Source of the DNA: Ruminococcus sp.
Lineage (GTDB): Bacteria; Bacillota; Clostridia; Oscillospirales; Ruminococcaceae
DNA: 64,000 nucleotides
Direction: 5' to 3'
Assembly (NCBI GenBank): GCA_016290875.1
Contig: JAEEVL010000002.1
Coordinates: forward strand, 203,208-267,207
Shown in pieces: positions 1-8,772 of this stretch. The stretch's first letter is position 1. Each line of letters starts with the position of its first letter. Position numbers and translations under genes: made by a program. The notes beneath the pieces are model-generated. The model saw only the letters and a list, made by a program, of their open reading frames with translations. It had not been told where the DNA came from and searched no databases.

Positions 1-2376
1 GTTCAGATAGGCATGGAGCGCAGTCAGAAATGTGTCGCAGGACGTGCTGTATGGGGAGTCGCGCTGATGTTCCTCACAAGTGCGGCAATACAGATATTCT
101 TCGTGGGCGAGCTCCCGGGAAGCGGTTTCGGCGGTCAGCTCAAGGAGCTGTACCAGGACGGTGCTGACCTGCGCGGCGGCGGTGTAGCCAGTGTTATAAT
201 AGCAGGTGTACTCATACACGCTTTCGGAAGTCTCGGAGCAAGGATAATCACTATAATAATGTTCTTTGTCTTTGGTATGCTGCTTTCGGGACTCGGTCTC
301 ATAGAATTCCTGAAGCTGCTCGCGAGACCTTTTGTATTCATCGTGAACTGTATCAGAGGTTTCCATTTTATGGCTGTCGGCGGTGACTTCGCTGACGCTT
401 TTGAGGAAGAGGACGACCTCGACGACGACAAGGAAAAGAAGAGCTTCGACAAGGATCTCGAAGCTATCGAGCTGGTAAACAGCCGCAATAAGCAGGTGAA
501 TAGCATTCCTGAGCCCGAGCACTTTCCCGAGCCGGAGCATATGCCTTTCCCTGTGCCTGTTCCGGATAAGCTTCCTGTTGAGAAGAATGCTCCTGTGCCG
601 GATGAGATGGTAATTCCGATAAGTGTGCCGGTGGTGCATAATTCTCAGAGCGGTGAGGATTTCCTTCTTGATATACCGCTCCCGACAGACCACCTTATCC
701 CGCCTGTTGAGAAAGCTCCTGCTAAAAAGCCAGCTGCTCAGAAGAGAGTAGCTGCGGCAGGAAACGACGAGCTCGAGTCTCTCATAGCACGCGAAGCAAG
801 TCACAAGCGAAATGAACTCGATATACCTATCGGTGACGAACTCCCTGAGGAGGCTGCTGTTGTCGAAGAGCCGAAGGAAGAGGAAAAGATATACATTCTT
901 CCACCGCTTGACCTGCTTGCAGCTCCCGTGATAAAGTCCAACAGCGCGGAAGCTGCTGCGGAAATGCGTGAAAAGGCTGAAGTCATCGTTAACACATTCA
1001 AGAGCTTCGGCGTTGAAGTTCGCATCAAGGACATATTCCGCGGACCTTCCATAACACGTTATGAGATACAGCCCGGTCCCGGAGTTAAAGTCTCGAAGAT
1101 AAAGGGACTTGAGGACGATATTGCCCTCAATCTTGCGGCTCAGGGCGTAAGAATCGAAGCACCTGTACCAGGAAAATCCGTTGTCGGAATAGAAGTCCCG
1201 AACGAGAACAAGGATATGGTAACTCTGCGCGAGATACTTTCTGCGCCAGAGTTCAAGAATTCCGGAAGCAAGCTGACATTTGCGGTCGGCAAGGACATTG
1301 CCGGAAACGTTATACTCGGTGACATCACAAAGATGCCGCACGTTATCATCGCAGGTACTACCGGTTCAGGTAAGTCAGTCTGCACACGTTCGATAATAAT
1401 GAGTATCCTCTACAACGCAAAGCCGGAAGAGGTAAAGCTCATACTCATAGATCCTAAAATGGTAGAATTCAAGGTGTTTGACGGTATACCACATCTGCTC
1501 ATACCTATCGTCATTGATGCCAAGAAGGCTGCCGGAGCTCTTAACTGGGCGGTTACCGAAATGATGCGCCGCTATACGATATTCTCAGAGCTAGGCGCAA
1601 ACGATCTGAAGTCCTACAACGCTATGGCCGCTGCTGATCCGGAAATGGAGACAATGGCACAGATAGTCGTGTTCATAGACGAGCTTGCTGATATGATGCT
1701 CGTTGCCGGAAAAGAGGTAGAGGACTCTATCTGCCGTCTGGCACAGATGGGACGTGCTGCCGGTATGCACCTTGTAGTTGCAACGCAGCGTCCTACAACA
1801 GACGTTATCACAGGTCTTATCAAGGCGAATATCCCGAGTCGTATCGCACTTTCCGTTATGTCTCAGGTGGATTCGCGTACTATTATAGATACAGCCGGAG
1901 CAGACAAGCTTCTCGGAAACGGCGATATGCTGTATATGCCTATCGGTATGAACAAGCCGCTGAGAGTCCAGGGATGCTTTGCTTCTAACAAGGATATTAC
2001 TGCCACACTTGACTTTATCAAGCCTCAGGTTTCAGTTCACTATGATCCGACTATCACGGAAGCTGTTGAGAGTTATGTTCCGCAGGGCAAGGGCAATGAT
2101 AATGATGATGTTTCAGAAGCCGCTGCAGGTTCTGATGAGGATTACGTTGAGCGAGCAATGAAGGTAGCTGTTGATGCCGGACAGCTTTCAACGTCAATGC
2201 TCCAGCGCAAGCTCAAACTCGGATACGCAAGAGCTGCGCGTATAATGGATGAGCTCGAGGAACGCGGAGTTATCGGACCGAGTGAGGGCGCAAAGCCAAG
2301 AAAAGTCCTTATGTCGAAGATGCAGTTCGACGAGCGCAGGCTCCGCAGGATGACAGATGCAGAGATGTACGAATAG
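1..2376 (+). CDS. ftsK: DNA translocase FtsK/SpoIIIE, 5' end cut by window edge
   Basis: ATP-driven double-stranded DNA pump that clears the chromosome from the division or sporulation septum. The frame is open to base 1, so the true start and probably the first membrane segments lie outside; an internal ATG is at 13. From that ATG, three hydrophobic segments occupy about residues 12-110, followed by an acidic and proline-rich linker to about 310, then the motor. Walker A (GTTGSGKS) is near residue 447 and Walker B (VVFIDELAD) near 553, followed by the family motif ATQRPTTDVITGLIKAN. A C-terminal winged-helix gamma domain (about 710-775) should read the polar guide sequences (KOPS/SRS). It overlaps or abuts ygiQ, the next gene. 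Confidence 0.95.
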   Translation, partial: VQIGMERSQKCVAGRAVWGVALMFLTSAAIQIFFVGELPGSGFGGQLKELYQDGADLRGGGVASVIIAGVLIHAFGSLGARIITIIMFFVFGMLLSGLGLIEFLKLLARPFVFIVNCIRGFHFMAVGGDFADAFEEEDDLDDDKEKKSFDKDLEAIELVNSRNKQVNSIPEPEHFPEPEHMPFPVPVPDKLPVEKNAPVPDEMVIPISVPVVHNSQSGEDFLLDIPLPTDHLIPPVEKAPAKKPAAQKRVAAAGNDELESLIAREASHKRNELDIPIGDELPEEAAVVEEPKEEEKIYILPPLDLLAAPVIKSNSAEAAAEMREKAEVIVNTFKSFGVEVRIKDIFRGPSITRYEIQPGPGVKVSKIKGLEDDIALNLAAQGVRIEAPVPGKSVVGIEVPNENKDMVTLREILSAPEFKNSGSKLTFAVGKDIAGNVILGDITKMPHVIIAGTTGSGKSVCTRSIIMSILYNAKPEEVKLILIDPKMVEFKVFDGIPHLLIPIVIDAKKAAGALNWAVTEMMRRYTIFSELGANDLKSYNAMAAADPEMETMAQIVVFIDELADMMLVAGKEVEDSICRLAQMGRAAGMHLVVATQRPTTDVITGLIKANIPSRIALSVMSQVDSRTIIDTAGADKLLGNGDMLYMPIGMNKPLRVQGCFASNKDITATLDFIKPQVSVHYDPTITEAVESYVPQGKGNDNDDVSEAAAGSDEDYVERAMKVAVDAGQLSTSMLQRKLKLGYARAARIMDELEERGVIGPSEGAKPRKVLMSKMQFDERRLRRMTDAEMYE

Positions 2377-2386
2377 AGGTGATTAC

Positions 2387-4324
2387 GTGTACGAAGGTTT
2401 TCTTCCGACTACCCAAAAGGAAATGGATGAACTGGGCATAGAACAGTTTGACTTTATCTATATAACCGGCGATGCATACGTTGATCACCCAAGCTTCGGT
2501 GCGGCTATTGTCACACGTCTTATCGAGTCTATGGGATTTACGATAGGAGTTATAGCTCAGCCGGACTGGCATACAGACCGTGATTTTAAACGCTTCGGTG
2601 CTCCCAAATATGCTTTCCTTTTGACTGCCGGCAACATAGACTCTATGGTTGCACATTACACAGCCGCAAAGAGAAAGCGTTCCGATGACGCATATTCGCC
2701 CGGAGGTCTTACCGGAAAGCGCCCTGACAGAGCGGTCATAGTATACTGTCAGAAGATACGTGAATACTTCGGTGACATTCCGATAATGATAGGCGGACTT
2801 GAGGCTTCTCTGCGCCGTTTTGCCCATTATGACTACTGGGACGATGCGGTGAGGCCGACTGTGCTCGTTGACAGCGGTGCTGACCTGCTGATGTACGGTA
2901 TGGGTGAACATCAGATACAGGAAGTATGCAGCAGGCTTGCGGCAGGCGAGGACATACATACGATACACGATGTGCGCGGTACCTGTTACCTGACAGATCC
3001 GGTGAATACTCCGATAGGAGCGGCGCAGTGCCCTTCTTTCGAGCAGGTCCGCGACAACAAGAGAGAATACGCAAAGGCAACTAAAATACAGTACGACTGG
3101 CAGGACGAAGTCTACGGCAAGATAATCATACAGCGCCACGGCAAGCAGATGCTCGTTCAGAATCCGCCTGCGTACAGCCTTACGACGGAAGAGCTCGATC
3201 ACATTTACAGCCTGCCCTACACAAGAGCGGTGCATCCGTCCTATGACTCACAGGGCGGCGTTCCAGGTATCGAGGAGGTACGTTTCTCGATAACTCACAA
3301 CCGCGGCTGTTTCGGCTATTGTAACTTCTGTTCGATAGCTCTTCATCAGGGCAGAAGAGTCACAGTCCGCAGCGAGGAGTCAGTCCTTGCTGAGGCTGAA
3401 AGAATTACAAAGATGCCCGATTTCAAGGGTTACATACACGATGTCGGCGGTCCGACTGCTAATTTCCGCCATACATCATGCGAAAAACAGCTCAGCAAAG
3501 GACTTTGCATGGGCAAGAAATGTCTTGCGCCGACTCCATGTCCGGCTCTTAAAGCCGACCACACGGAGTATCTCGCCATGCTGAGAAAGATACGCGCGAT
3601 AAAAGGTATCAAGCGTGTTTTCATACGTTCCGGAATTCGTTATGATTACCTGATGGAGGACAAGAACGATGAATTCATCCGCGAACTGATAAAGCACCAC
3701 GTAAGCGGTCAGCTGAAAGTAGCTCCGGAGCATTGTTCTGCTGTCGTTCTCGATAAGATGGGCAAGCCTCATATCGAAGCGTACAAGGCTTTTCAGAAAC
3801 GCTTTTACGAGATAACAAAGGGCATGGGCAAGGAGCAGTATCTTGTTCCTTATCTTATGTCGTCTCATCCCGGAAGTACGCTGAATGAAGCGATAGAGCT
3901 TGCGCTCTTCCTGAGGGACAACAAGATACGTCCCGAACAGGTGCAGGATTTCTATCCGACTCCCGGAACTATCTCGACAGCTATGTTTTACTCAGAGCTC
4001 GATCCTTACACTATGGAGAAGGTCTATGTGCCGAAAACTCCAAAGGAAAAGGCTATGCAGAGAGCTCTTCTCCAGTATTTCCGCCCTCAGAACCGCGAGA
4101 TCGTTCTCGAGGCTCTGAAAGCTGCCGGCAGGCGTGACCTCATAGGCAGCGGACCTAAATGTCTTGTGGAGGACATACAGCAGCATAACCGGAAGGGCGG
4201 TGACAGTTCATGGAAAAACAAAAACAATTCCGGATCACACAGGAGCAGAGAAAAAAGCTCCGCAAGACCGTCAAGAAACACGGGAAATACTTCAAGAAAG
4301 CCTCAAAGAAAGGGAAGAGGCTGA
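2387..4324 (+). CDS. ygiQ: YgiQ family radical SAM protein
   Basis: Radical S-adenosylmethionine enzyme of the YgiQ/UPF0313 family; the reaction is unknown. The iron-sulfur cluster motif CxxxCxxC is seen as C308, C312 and C315 (CFGYCNFCS). The conserved N-terminus FLPTT and the PQNREIVLEAL-GPKCL block near the C-terminus are typical of the family. An ATG at 2357 inside ftsK is in frame, but the GTG at 2387 has the sequence AGAGGTG about six bases upstream and gives the family-like start, so 645 aa is preferred. The last 40 or so residues are a basic, low-complexity tail that overlaps the next gene by 115 bases in another frame. Confidence 0.9.
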   Translation: MYEGFLPTTQKEMDELGIEQFDFIYITGDAYVDHPSFGAAIVTRLIESMGFTIGVIAQPDWHTDRDFKRFGAPKYAFLLTAGNIDSMVAHYTAAKRKRSDDAYSPGGLTGKRPDRAVIVYCQKIREYFGDIPIMIGGLEASLRRFAHYDYWDDAVRPTVLVDSGADLLMYGMGEHQIQEVCSRLAAGEDIHTIHDVRGTCYLTDPVNTPIGAAQCPSFEQVRDNKREYAKATKIQYDWQDEVYGKIIIQRHGKQMLVQNPPAYSLTTEELDHIYSLPYTRAVHPSYDSQGGVPGIEEVRFSITHNRGCFGYCNFCSIALHQGRRVTVRSEESVLAEAERITKMPDFKGYIHDVGGPTANFRHTSCEKQLSKGLCMGKKCLAPTPCPALKADHTEYLAMLRKIRAIKGIKRVFIRSGIRYDYLMEDKNDEFIRELIKHHVSGQLKVAPEHCSAVVLDKMGKPHIEAYKAFQKRFYEITKGMGKEQYLVPYLMSSHPGSTLNEAIELALFLRDNKIRPEQVQDFYPTPGTISTAMFYSELDPYTMEKVYVPKTPKEKAMQRALLQYFRPQNREIVLEALKAAGRRDLIGSGPKCLVEDIQQHNRKGGDSSWKNKNNSGSHRSREKSSARPSRNTGNTSRKPQRKGRG

Positions 4325-5184
4325 ACATAATACTCGTTCTTATACTTGCGTTGCTTGGGGCAGTCTTCTTCTGGCTGTATAAACAGCGCAAAGAGCCGGA
4401 ACTTGAGGTGAACGACGATCTTTCTGTCCATTATATAGATGTCGGGCAGGGTGACTGTGAGCTCCTGATTTCCGGCGGAAAGACAATGCTCATAGACAGC
4501 GGAGAATCCCAGTATGCCGGAAAGGTCACAGACTATCTGAAAGATCTCGGCGTCAAGCGGCTTGATTATGTCGTAGCGACTCATCCGCATTCCGATCATA
4601 TGGGCGGAATGTCGCGTGTTATGGAGAATTTTGACATAGGTGAGGTAATTATGCCGGCGCTTCCGGATGAAGATGTGCCGACAACTGTTTTCTTTGAAAA
4701 ATTCCTCGATGTCTGTGAGAATAAGGAGCTTACGCTTACCGAAGCAAAGGTTGGAAATGTATTCCAGCTTGGTGATGCAAAGGCTGAAGTATTGGCTCCT
4801 AATCAGACAAAATACGAAGATGTGAACAACTACTCGGTTGTTCTGCTCGTTACTCACGGCAGTAAGAAGTTCATATTCGACGGCGATGCTGAAAAGCTCT
4901 CGGAAAAGGAAATGGTCGATGCAGGACTGCTCAGCCGCATTGATGTATACAAGGTCGGCCACCACGGAAGCAATTCGTCATCGTGTGCGGCTTTTCTGAA
5001 AGAGACTCAGCCGAAGATAGCTGTTATCTCATGCGGAGCAGATAATCCATACGGACATCCGAGGGACGGCGCGTTGAAGCGTATATCCACTTATACCGGC
5101 GAGATATACCGTACCGACCTGAACGGCACTATAAATATCGTTTCTGACGGAAAAGAGCTTACCGTCAGTACGGAAAGGAAATGA
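4210..5184 (+). CDS. Membrane-anchored ComEC/Rec2-like metallo-beta-lactamase-fold hydrolase
   Basis: 324 aa. A very basic N-terminus is followed by one membrane segment (about residues 38-58) and a metallo-beta-lactamase domain. The domain begins with VHYIDVGQGDCELL, has the metal motif HPHSDHMGG near residue 125 and the later histidines of KVGHHGSNSSS. This is the arrangement of the detached ComEC C-terminal competence domain, thought to be a nuclease or phosphodiesterase; the exact substrate is not known. The anchor suggests the domain faces outward. The start lies within the 3' end of ygiQ and is preceded by GGGCGGTGAC. It is followed after three bases by a DUF3006 gene, a common partner. 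Confidence 0.85.
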   Translation: MEKQKQFRITQEQRKKLRKTVKKHGKYFKKASKKGKRLNIILVLILALLGAVFFWLYKQRKEPELEVNDDLSVHYIDVGQGDCELLISGGKTMLIDSGESQYAGKVTDYLKDLGVKRLDYVVATHPHSDHMGGMSRVMENFDIGEVIMPALPDEDVPTTVFFEKFLDVCENKELTLTEAKVGNVFQLGDAKAEVLAPNQTKYEDVNNYSVVLLVTHGSKKFIFDGDAEKLSEKEMVDAGLLSRIDVYKVGHHGSNSSSCAAFLKETQPKIAVISCGADNPYGHPRDGALKRISTYTGEIYRTDLNGTINIVSDGKELTVSTERK

Positions 5185-5187
5185 GCC

Positions 5188-5400
5188 ATGATAATACTTG
5201 AACGTTTTGAAGGCGATATTGCAGTTCTCGAGACCGATGAAGGCACTCTGAATATCAGCAGATATGCGCTTCCGGAAGAAGCCTGTGACGGCGATGTTCT
5301 TGCTTTCAGCGATGACTGCTGGAGCATTGACCGTGAAAAGACCAATGAAAGAAGGGCGGCTATGCGTTCAAGGATGCGCAGGCTGATCAAGAAAAAATGA
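5188..5400 (+). CDS. DUF3006 domain protein
   Basis: 70 aa. A small predicted beta-barrel protein starting MIILERFEGDIAVLE and ending in a basic tail. Its length, the FEGDIAVLE opening and its position directly after a ComEC-like metallo-beta-lactamase gene match the DUF3006 family, whose function is unknown. It starts three bases after the previous stop and its own stop overlaps the next start by four bases (ATGA), so translation is probably coupled in this operon. Confidence 0.8.
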   Translation: MIILERFEGDIAVLETDEGTLNISRYALPEEACDGDVLAFSDDCWSIDREKTNERRAAMRSRMRRLIKKK

Positions 5401-6614
5401 CTGATACTATTATTATAGGAGGCGGAGCGGCCGGCTGTTTTGCGGCTGTATGGGCAGCAAGAATGGGAAAGAGCGTTGTTCTCTTCGACAAGAATGAGAA
5501 GCTCGGACGCAAGCTGCGCATAACCGGCAAAGGGCGCTGCAACGTCACCAACAACTCCTCAATGGAGGAGCATATGAAGAATATACCGGTAAATCCGCGA
5601 TTTCTGTACAGCTCGTTTTCAGCGTTCGGAGCTGAGGACACAATGGCTTTCTTTGAAGAACTCGGTGTTCCGCTTAAAACCGAGCGCGGCAACAGAGTTT
5701 TTCCCGTGAGCGACCATGCTGATGATATCGCTGATGCTCTTTCACATGAAATGCACGCTCTTGGTGTCAAAGTCGTGAAGAAAAGGGTATCCCGGCTTAT
5801 TATCGAGGACGGTGTGTGCTGCGGAGCGACTGCCGGAGGTGAGGAATACCATGCTGGTTCAGTGCTTATAGCTTGCGGAGGAAAATCCTACCCGAATACC
5901 GGTTCTACAGGCGACGGCTACACTCTCGCAGAGTCCGCCGGGCATACGGTGACTGAGCTGAAACCGAGCCTTGTACCGCTGACATCTCCCGACAGGTTTT
6001 GTGCAGAGCTTATGGGACTTTCGCTGAGAAATGTCACTTTAACTCTGTATGACAGGGAAAAGCCGATATACAGCGAACTCGGAGAAATGCTCTTCACGCA
6101 TTTCGGGTTATCCGGTCCTCTTGTGCTCAGCGCAAGCTCGCACATCAGGGATATGCAGCCGGACCGCTATTCTATAAAAATCGACCTGAAGCCTGCACTC
6201 GATGCGGAACAGCTCGATGCGAGAATACAGCGTGATTTCGCTGAAAATCTTAATCGTGACTTTATAAACGGCATACGGAAACTGCTTCCGGCGAAGCTGA
6301 TACCGGTCGCAGTAAAGCTTTCCGGTATAGATCCGGAGCAGAAGGTCAACGGCATAACAAAGGAACAGAGACGCAAATTCGGCGAGCTGCTGAAAGCTTT
6401 TCCTGTGAGGGTGAGCGGCTTCCGTCCGATAGACGAGGCGATAATCACGAGCGGAGGGGTATCCGTCAAGGAGATCTCGCCTAAGACTATGGAGTCGAAG
6501 CTCGTTCCGGGACTGTTTTTTGCCGGAGAGGTCATAGATGTTGACGCTTATACCGGAGGATTCAACCTTCAGATAGCGTTTTCGACCGCATACGCTGCGG
6601 CGATGAATTTATAA
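5397..6614 (+). CDS. BaiN/HI0933 family NAD(P)/FAD-dependent oxidoreductase
   Basis: 405 aa flavoprotein. The N-terminal dinucleotide-binding motif GGGAAGCFAA is followed by the family signature GRKLRITGKGRCNVTNN, and the C-terminus contains FFAGEVIDVDAYTGGFNLQIAFSTAYAAA, which closes the FAD site. Members of this family (HI0933, YhiN, BaiN) are widespread and mostly uncharacterised; BaiN is linked to bile-acid reduction, but that role should not be transferred here. The start overlaps the DUF3006 stop by four bases. Confidence 0.9.
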   Translation: MTDTIIIGGGAAGCFAAVWAARMGKSVVLFDKNEKLGRKLRITGKGRCNVTNNSSMEEHMKNIPVNPRFLYSSFSAFGAEDTMAFFEELGVPLKTERGNRVFPVSDHADDIADALSHEMHALGVKVVKKRVSRLIIEDGVCCGATAGGEEYHAGSVLIACGGKSYPNTGSTGDGYTLAESAGHTVTELKPSLVPLTSPDRFCAELMGLSLRNVTLTLYDREKPIYSELGEMLFTHFGLSGPLVLSASSHIRDMQPDRYSIKIDLKPALDAEQLDARIQRDFAENLNRDFINGIRKLLPAKLIPVAVKLSGIDPEQKVNGITKEQRRKFGELLKAFPVRVSGFRPIDEAIITSGGVSVKEISPKTMESKLVPGLFFAGEVIDVDAYTGGFNLQIAFSTAYAAAMNL

Positions 6615-6630
6615 AAGGGGTAAAAATGAT

Positions 6631-6999
6631 ATGGGTGCATTGGGAAATCTGCTGTGGTTCTTTATATGCGGACTAATAGCAGGACTGATATGGATATTAG
6701 CCGGAGTGCTGTGCTGCATTACGATAATCGGCATACCTTTAGGCATACAGTGCTTCAAATTCGCTGAGCTGTCATTCTTTCCGTTTGGAAAGGAAATAGC
6801 ATACGGCAACGGCACGATAAGTCTGCTGACAAACCTGCTGTGGCTGTTCATCTTTGGCATTTCAATGGCTGTATTCTTTGCAGTTTGCGGACTCATACTG
6901 TGCATAACTGTAATAGGCATACCGTTCGGACTTCAGATGTTCAAATTTGCAAGGCTCGCGCTCATGCCTTTCGGAGCACAGATAGTTCATGCTGAATGA
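6631..6999 (+). CDS. YccF family inner-membrane protein
   Basis: 122 aa made of two tandem repeats of the YccF domain. Each repeat has a hydrophobic helix followed by the motif CCITIIGIPLGIQCFKFA or LCITVIGIPFGLQMFKFA and then a short PFG turn. Function is unknown in all species. The start at 6631 has AAAGGGG ten bases upstream; an ATG at 6626 is out of frame. It lies between the flavoprotein gene and cmk, probably in the same transcript. Confidence 0.9.
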   Translation: MGALGNLLWFFICGLIAGLIWILAGVLCCITIIGIPLGIQCFKFAELSFFPFGKEIAYGNGTISLLTNLLWLFIFGISMAVFFAVCGLILCITVIGIPFGLQMFKFARLALMPFGAQIVHAE

Positions 7000-7026
7000 G
7001 ACAATATTTTTAAAGGAGAATATACT

Positions 7027-7689
7027 ATGAAAAACATCAATATCGCAATCGACGGACCTGCAGGCGCAGGCAAGAGCACTATCGCAAAAATGGTTTCTGC
7101 AAAGATGGGATACATCTATGTTGATACAGGAGCTCTTTACCGTACTATCGCACTTTACATCACAGAGAACAATATCCCTGATGAAAAGATAGAGGAGTCA
7201 CTTAAGAACGCGGATGTTTCACTCAGATTCATCGACGGAACACAGAGAGTTTTTCTCGGAGACAGAGATGTTTCCGGACTTATCAGAACTCCCGAGATCT
7301 CTATGGCGGCTTCACGCACATCTGCTATCCCTGCAGTAAGAGCTTATCTTTTTGGCACACAGCAGAAGATAGCTGCTGAGAACAACGTTATCATGGACGG
7401 CAGAGACATCGGTACAGTCGTACTCCCGAACGCTGATGTGAAGATATTCCTCACAGCTTCTGCTGAGGAGCGTGCTAACCGCCGTTACAAGGAACTCGCT
7501 GAGAAACCGGACTGCCCGAGCTATCAGGAGATACTCGACGACATCATCAAGCGCGATTATCAGGATATGCACCGTGAGACAGCTCCGCTCAAGCAGGCTG
7601 AGGACGCAGTTCTTGTTGACACAACAAAGCTCACACTTGAGGAGTCCGCTGACGCTATAATCAACGTTATCAATGAGAAGATAAAGTGA
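7027..7689 (+). CDS. cmk: Cytidylate kinase
   Basis: 220 aa, a usual length for bacterial CMP kinase, which phosphorylates CMP and dCMP with ATP in pyrimidine nucleotide salvage and synthesis. The P-loop GPAGAGKST is at residues 10-18, followed by YVDTGALYRTIA, the substrate motif MDGRDIGTVVLPNADVKIFLTAS and the lid segment ERANRRYKEL. A strong AAAGGAG lies before the ATG. In Clostridia cmk commonly sits with plsC and ispH/rpsA, as here. Confidence 0.97.
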   Translation: MKNINIAIDGPAGAGKSTIAKMVSAKMGYIYVDTGALYRTIALYITENNIPDEKIEESLKNADVSLRFIDGTQRVFLGDRDVSGLIRTPEISMAASRTSAIPAVRAYLFGTQQKIAAENNVIMDGRDIGTVVLPNADVKIFLTASAEERANRRYKELAEKPDCPSYQEILDDIIKRDYQDMHRETAPLKQAEDAVLVDTTKLTLEESADAIINVINEKIK

Positions 7690-8138
7690 TAACTGTAAGG
7701 ATAGCCGCTGACAAAGACAGGACAAAGATAGAAGAGCTGTTCGTTGAAATGCTGAAGAGCGTCTATTTGTCGGAAGACACTGAGGGATACGAAGAAGGCT
7801 ATCTCGATAAGTTCTTCGGCGGGAGTGACCGTATCTACGTTGCTGAGTTTGACGGCGAGTTTGCCGGATATATCGCTGTGGAAGTCCATGACGGCTTCAT
7901 CTATATTGATGATATTTCGGTTGGCAGCGGTTACAGAGGTCTTGGCATCGGCACTATGCTTATAGGGGCGGCTGAGGCTTATGCAGCAGAGCTTGGGATA
8001 GATGTATCAGTACTTCATGTTGAAGCGCAGAACACCTCGGCTCTCAGACTTTATGAGAGACTCGGATATTCAAGGGCATCGCTCGAAGAAAGCCGTTACA
8101 TAATGACAAAAAAGCTGCTGTGCGAGAGAGGAGAATAA
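7686..8138 (+). CDS. GNAT family N-acetyltransferase
   Basis: 150 aa. A GCN5-related acetyltransferase fold is shown by the central strand IYIDDISVGSGYRG, the acetyl-CoA loop GLGIGTMLI and the C-terminal segment VEAQNTSALRLYERLGY. The substrate is not predictable from sequence; small molecules, antibiotics or protein N-termini are all possible in this family. The GTG start overlaps the cmk stop by four bases (GTGA), so it is translationally coupled to cmk. Confidence 0.9.
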   Translation: MITVRIAADKDRTKIEELFVEMLKSVYLSEDTEGYEEGYLDKFFGGSDRIYVAEFDGEFAGYIAVEVHDGFIYIDDISVGSGYRGLGIGTMLIGAAEAYAAELGIDVSVLHVEAQNTSALRLYERLGYSRASLEESRYIMTKKLLCERGE

Positions 8139-8139
8139 T

Positions 8140-8772
8140 ATGTATTATATTGTGAAATTCCTTGTGCGCTGTGCGTTCAGGATAGCCTTCAATCTTCATT
8201 ATGAGGGCAGAAAAAACATCCCTAAGGGCACAACTGTTATATACGCCTGCAATCACCGCAGCAACGGTGATCCGCCTCTCATAGCCTGCGGCTGCCGCGG
8301 AAAGCAGACTTTTATGGCTAAGGAAGAGCTGTTCAGGAACAAGCTGTTTGCCTGGCTGATACGCTCACTCGGAGCTTTTCCGGTTGCGAGAGGAAAGGGT
8401 GATACCACGGTTATCGACACGGCTGTCAATAATCTCAACAGCGGCAAGAATCTTATGATATTCCCTGAGGGCACACGTTCAAAGGATGGCAAGGTCGGCA
8501 GAGGACATACAGGTGCAGCACTTATCGCTGCACGTTCCGGTAAACCTGTCATTCCTGTTGGCATAGTATTTGGTGATAAGCTGAAATTCCGAACAAGAGT
8601 CACGATTAAATACGGTGAACCCATAATGCCTTCGGACTATGTTGAGGTGTGCGACGAACCTAATCCGCGTCAGCTCGTAAAGCTCAAGAACCGCTATATG
8701 GCTGACATAAAGCTCCTCGTTGAGGGCGAACCTGAGGAGACACCGGCTAAGGAGGAAAAGGCTGATGAGTAA
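8140..8772 (+). CDS. plsC: 1-acyl-sn-glycerol-3-phosphate acyltransferase
   Basis: 210 aa. The PlsC-type acyltransferase adds the second acyl chain to lysophosphatidic acid at the membrane during phospholipid synthesis. The catalytic H(X4)D motif appears as NHRSNGDP near residue 37, and the glycerol-phosphate-binding motif FPEGTRSKDG near residue 107. A hydrophobic N-terminal segment should tie it to the membrane. It begins one base after the GNAT stop and its end overlaps the ispH start by eight bases. Confidence 0.93.
   Translation: MYYIVKFLVRCAFRIAFNLHYEGRKNIPKGTTVIYACNHRSNGDPPLIACGCRGKQTFMAKEELFRNKLFAWLIRSLGAFPVARGKGDTTVIDTAVNNLNSGKNLMIFPEGTRSKDGKVGRGHTGAALIAARSGKPVIPVGIVFGDKLKFRTRVTIKYGEPIMPSDYVEVCDEPNPRQLVKLKNRYMADIKLLVEGEPEETPAKEEKADE

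Noticed and set aside
2309..3235. 308-aa open frame on the minus strand
   Set aside because: It lies opposite ftsK and ygiQ, has no ribosome site or recognisable domain, and reflects the codon pattern of the real genes.
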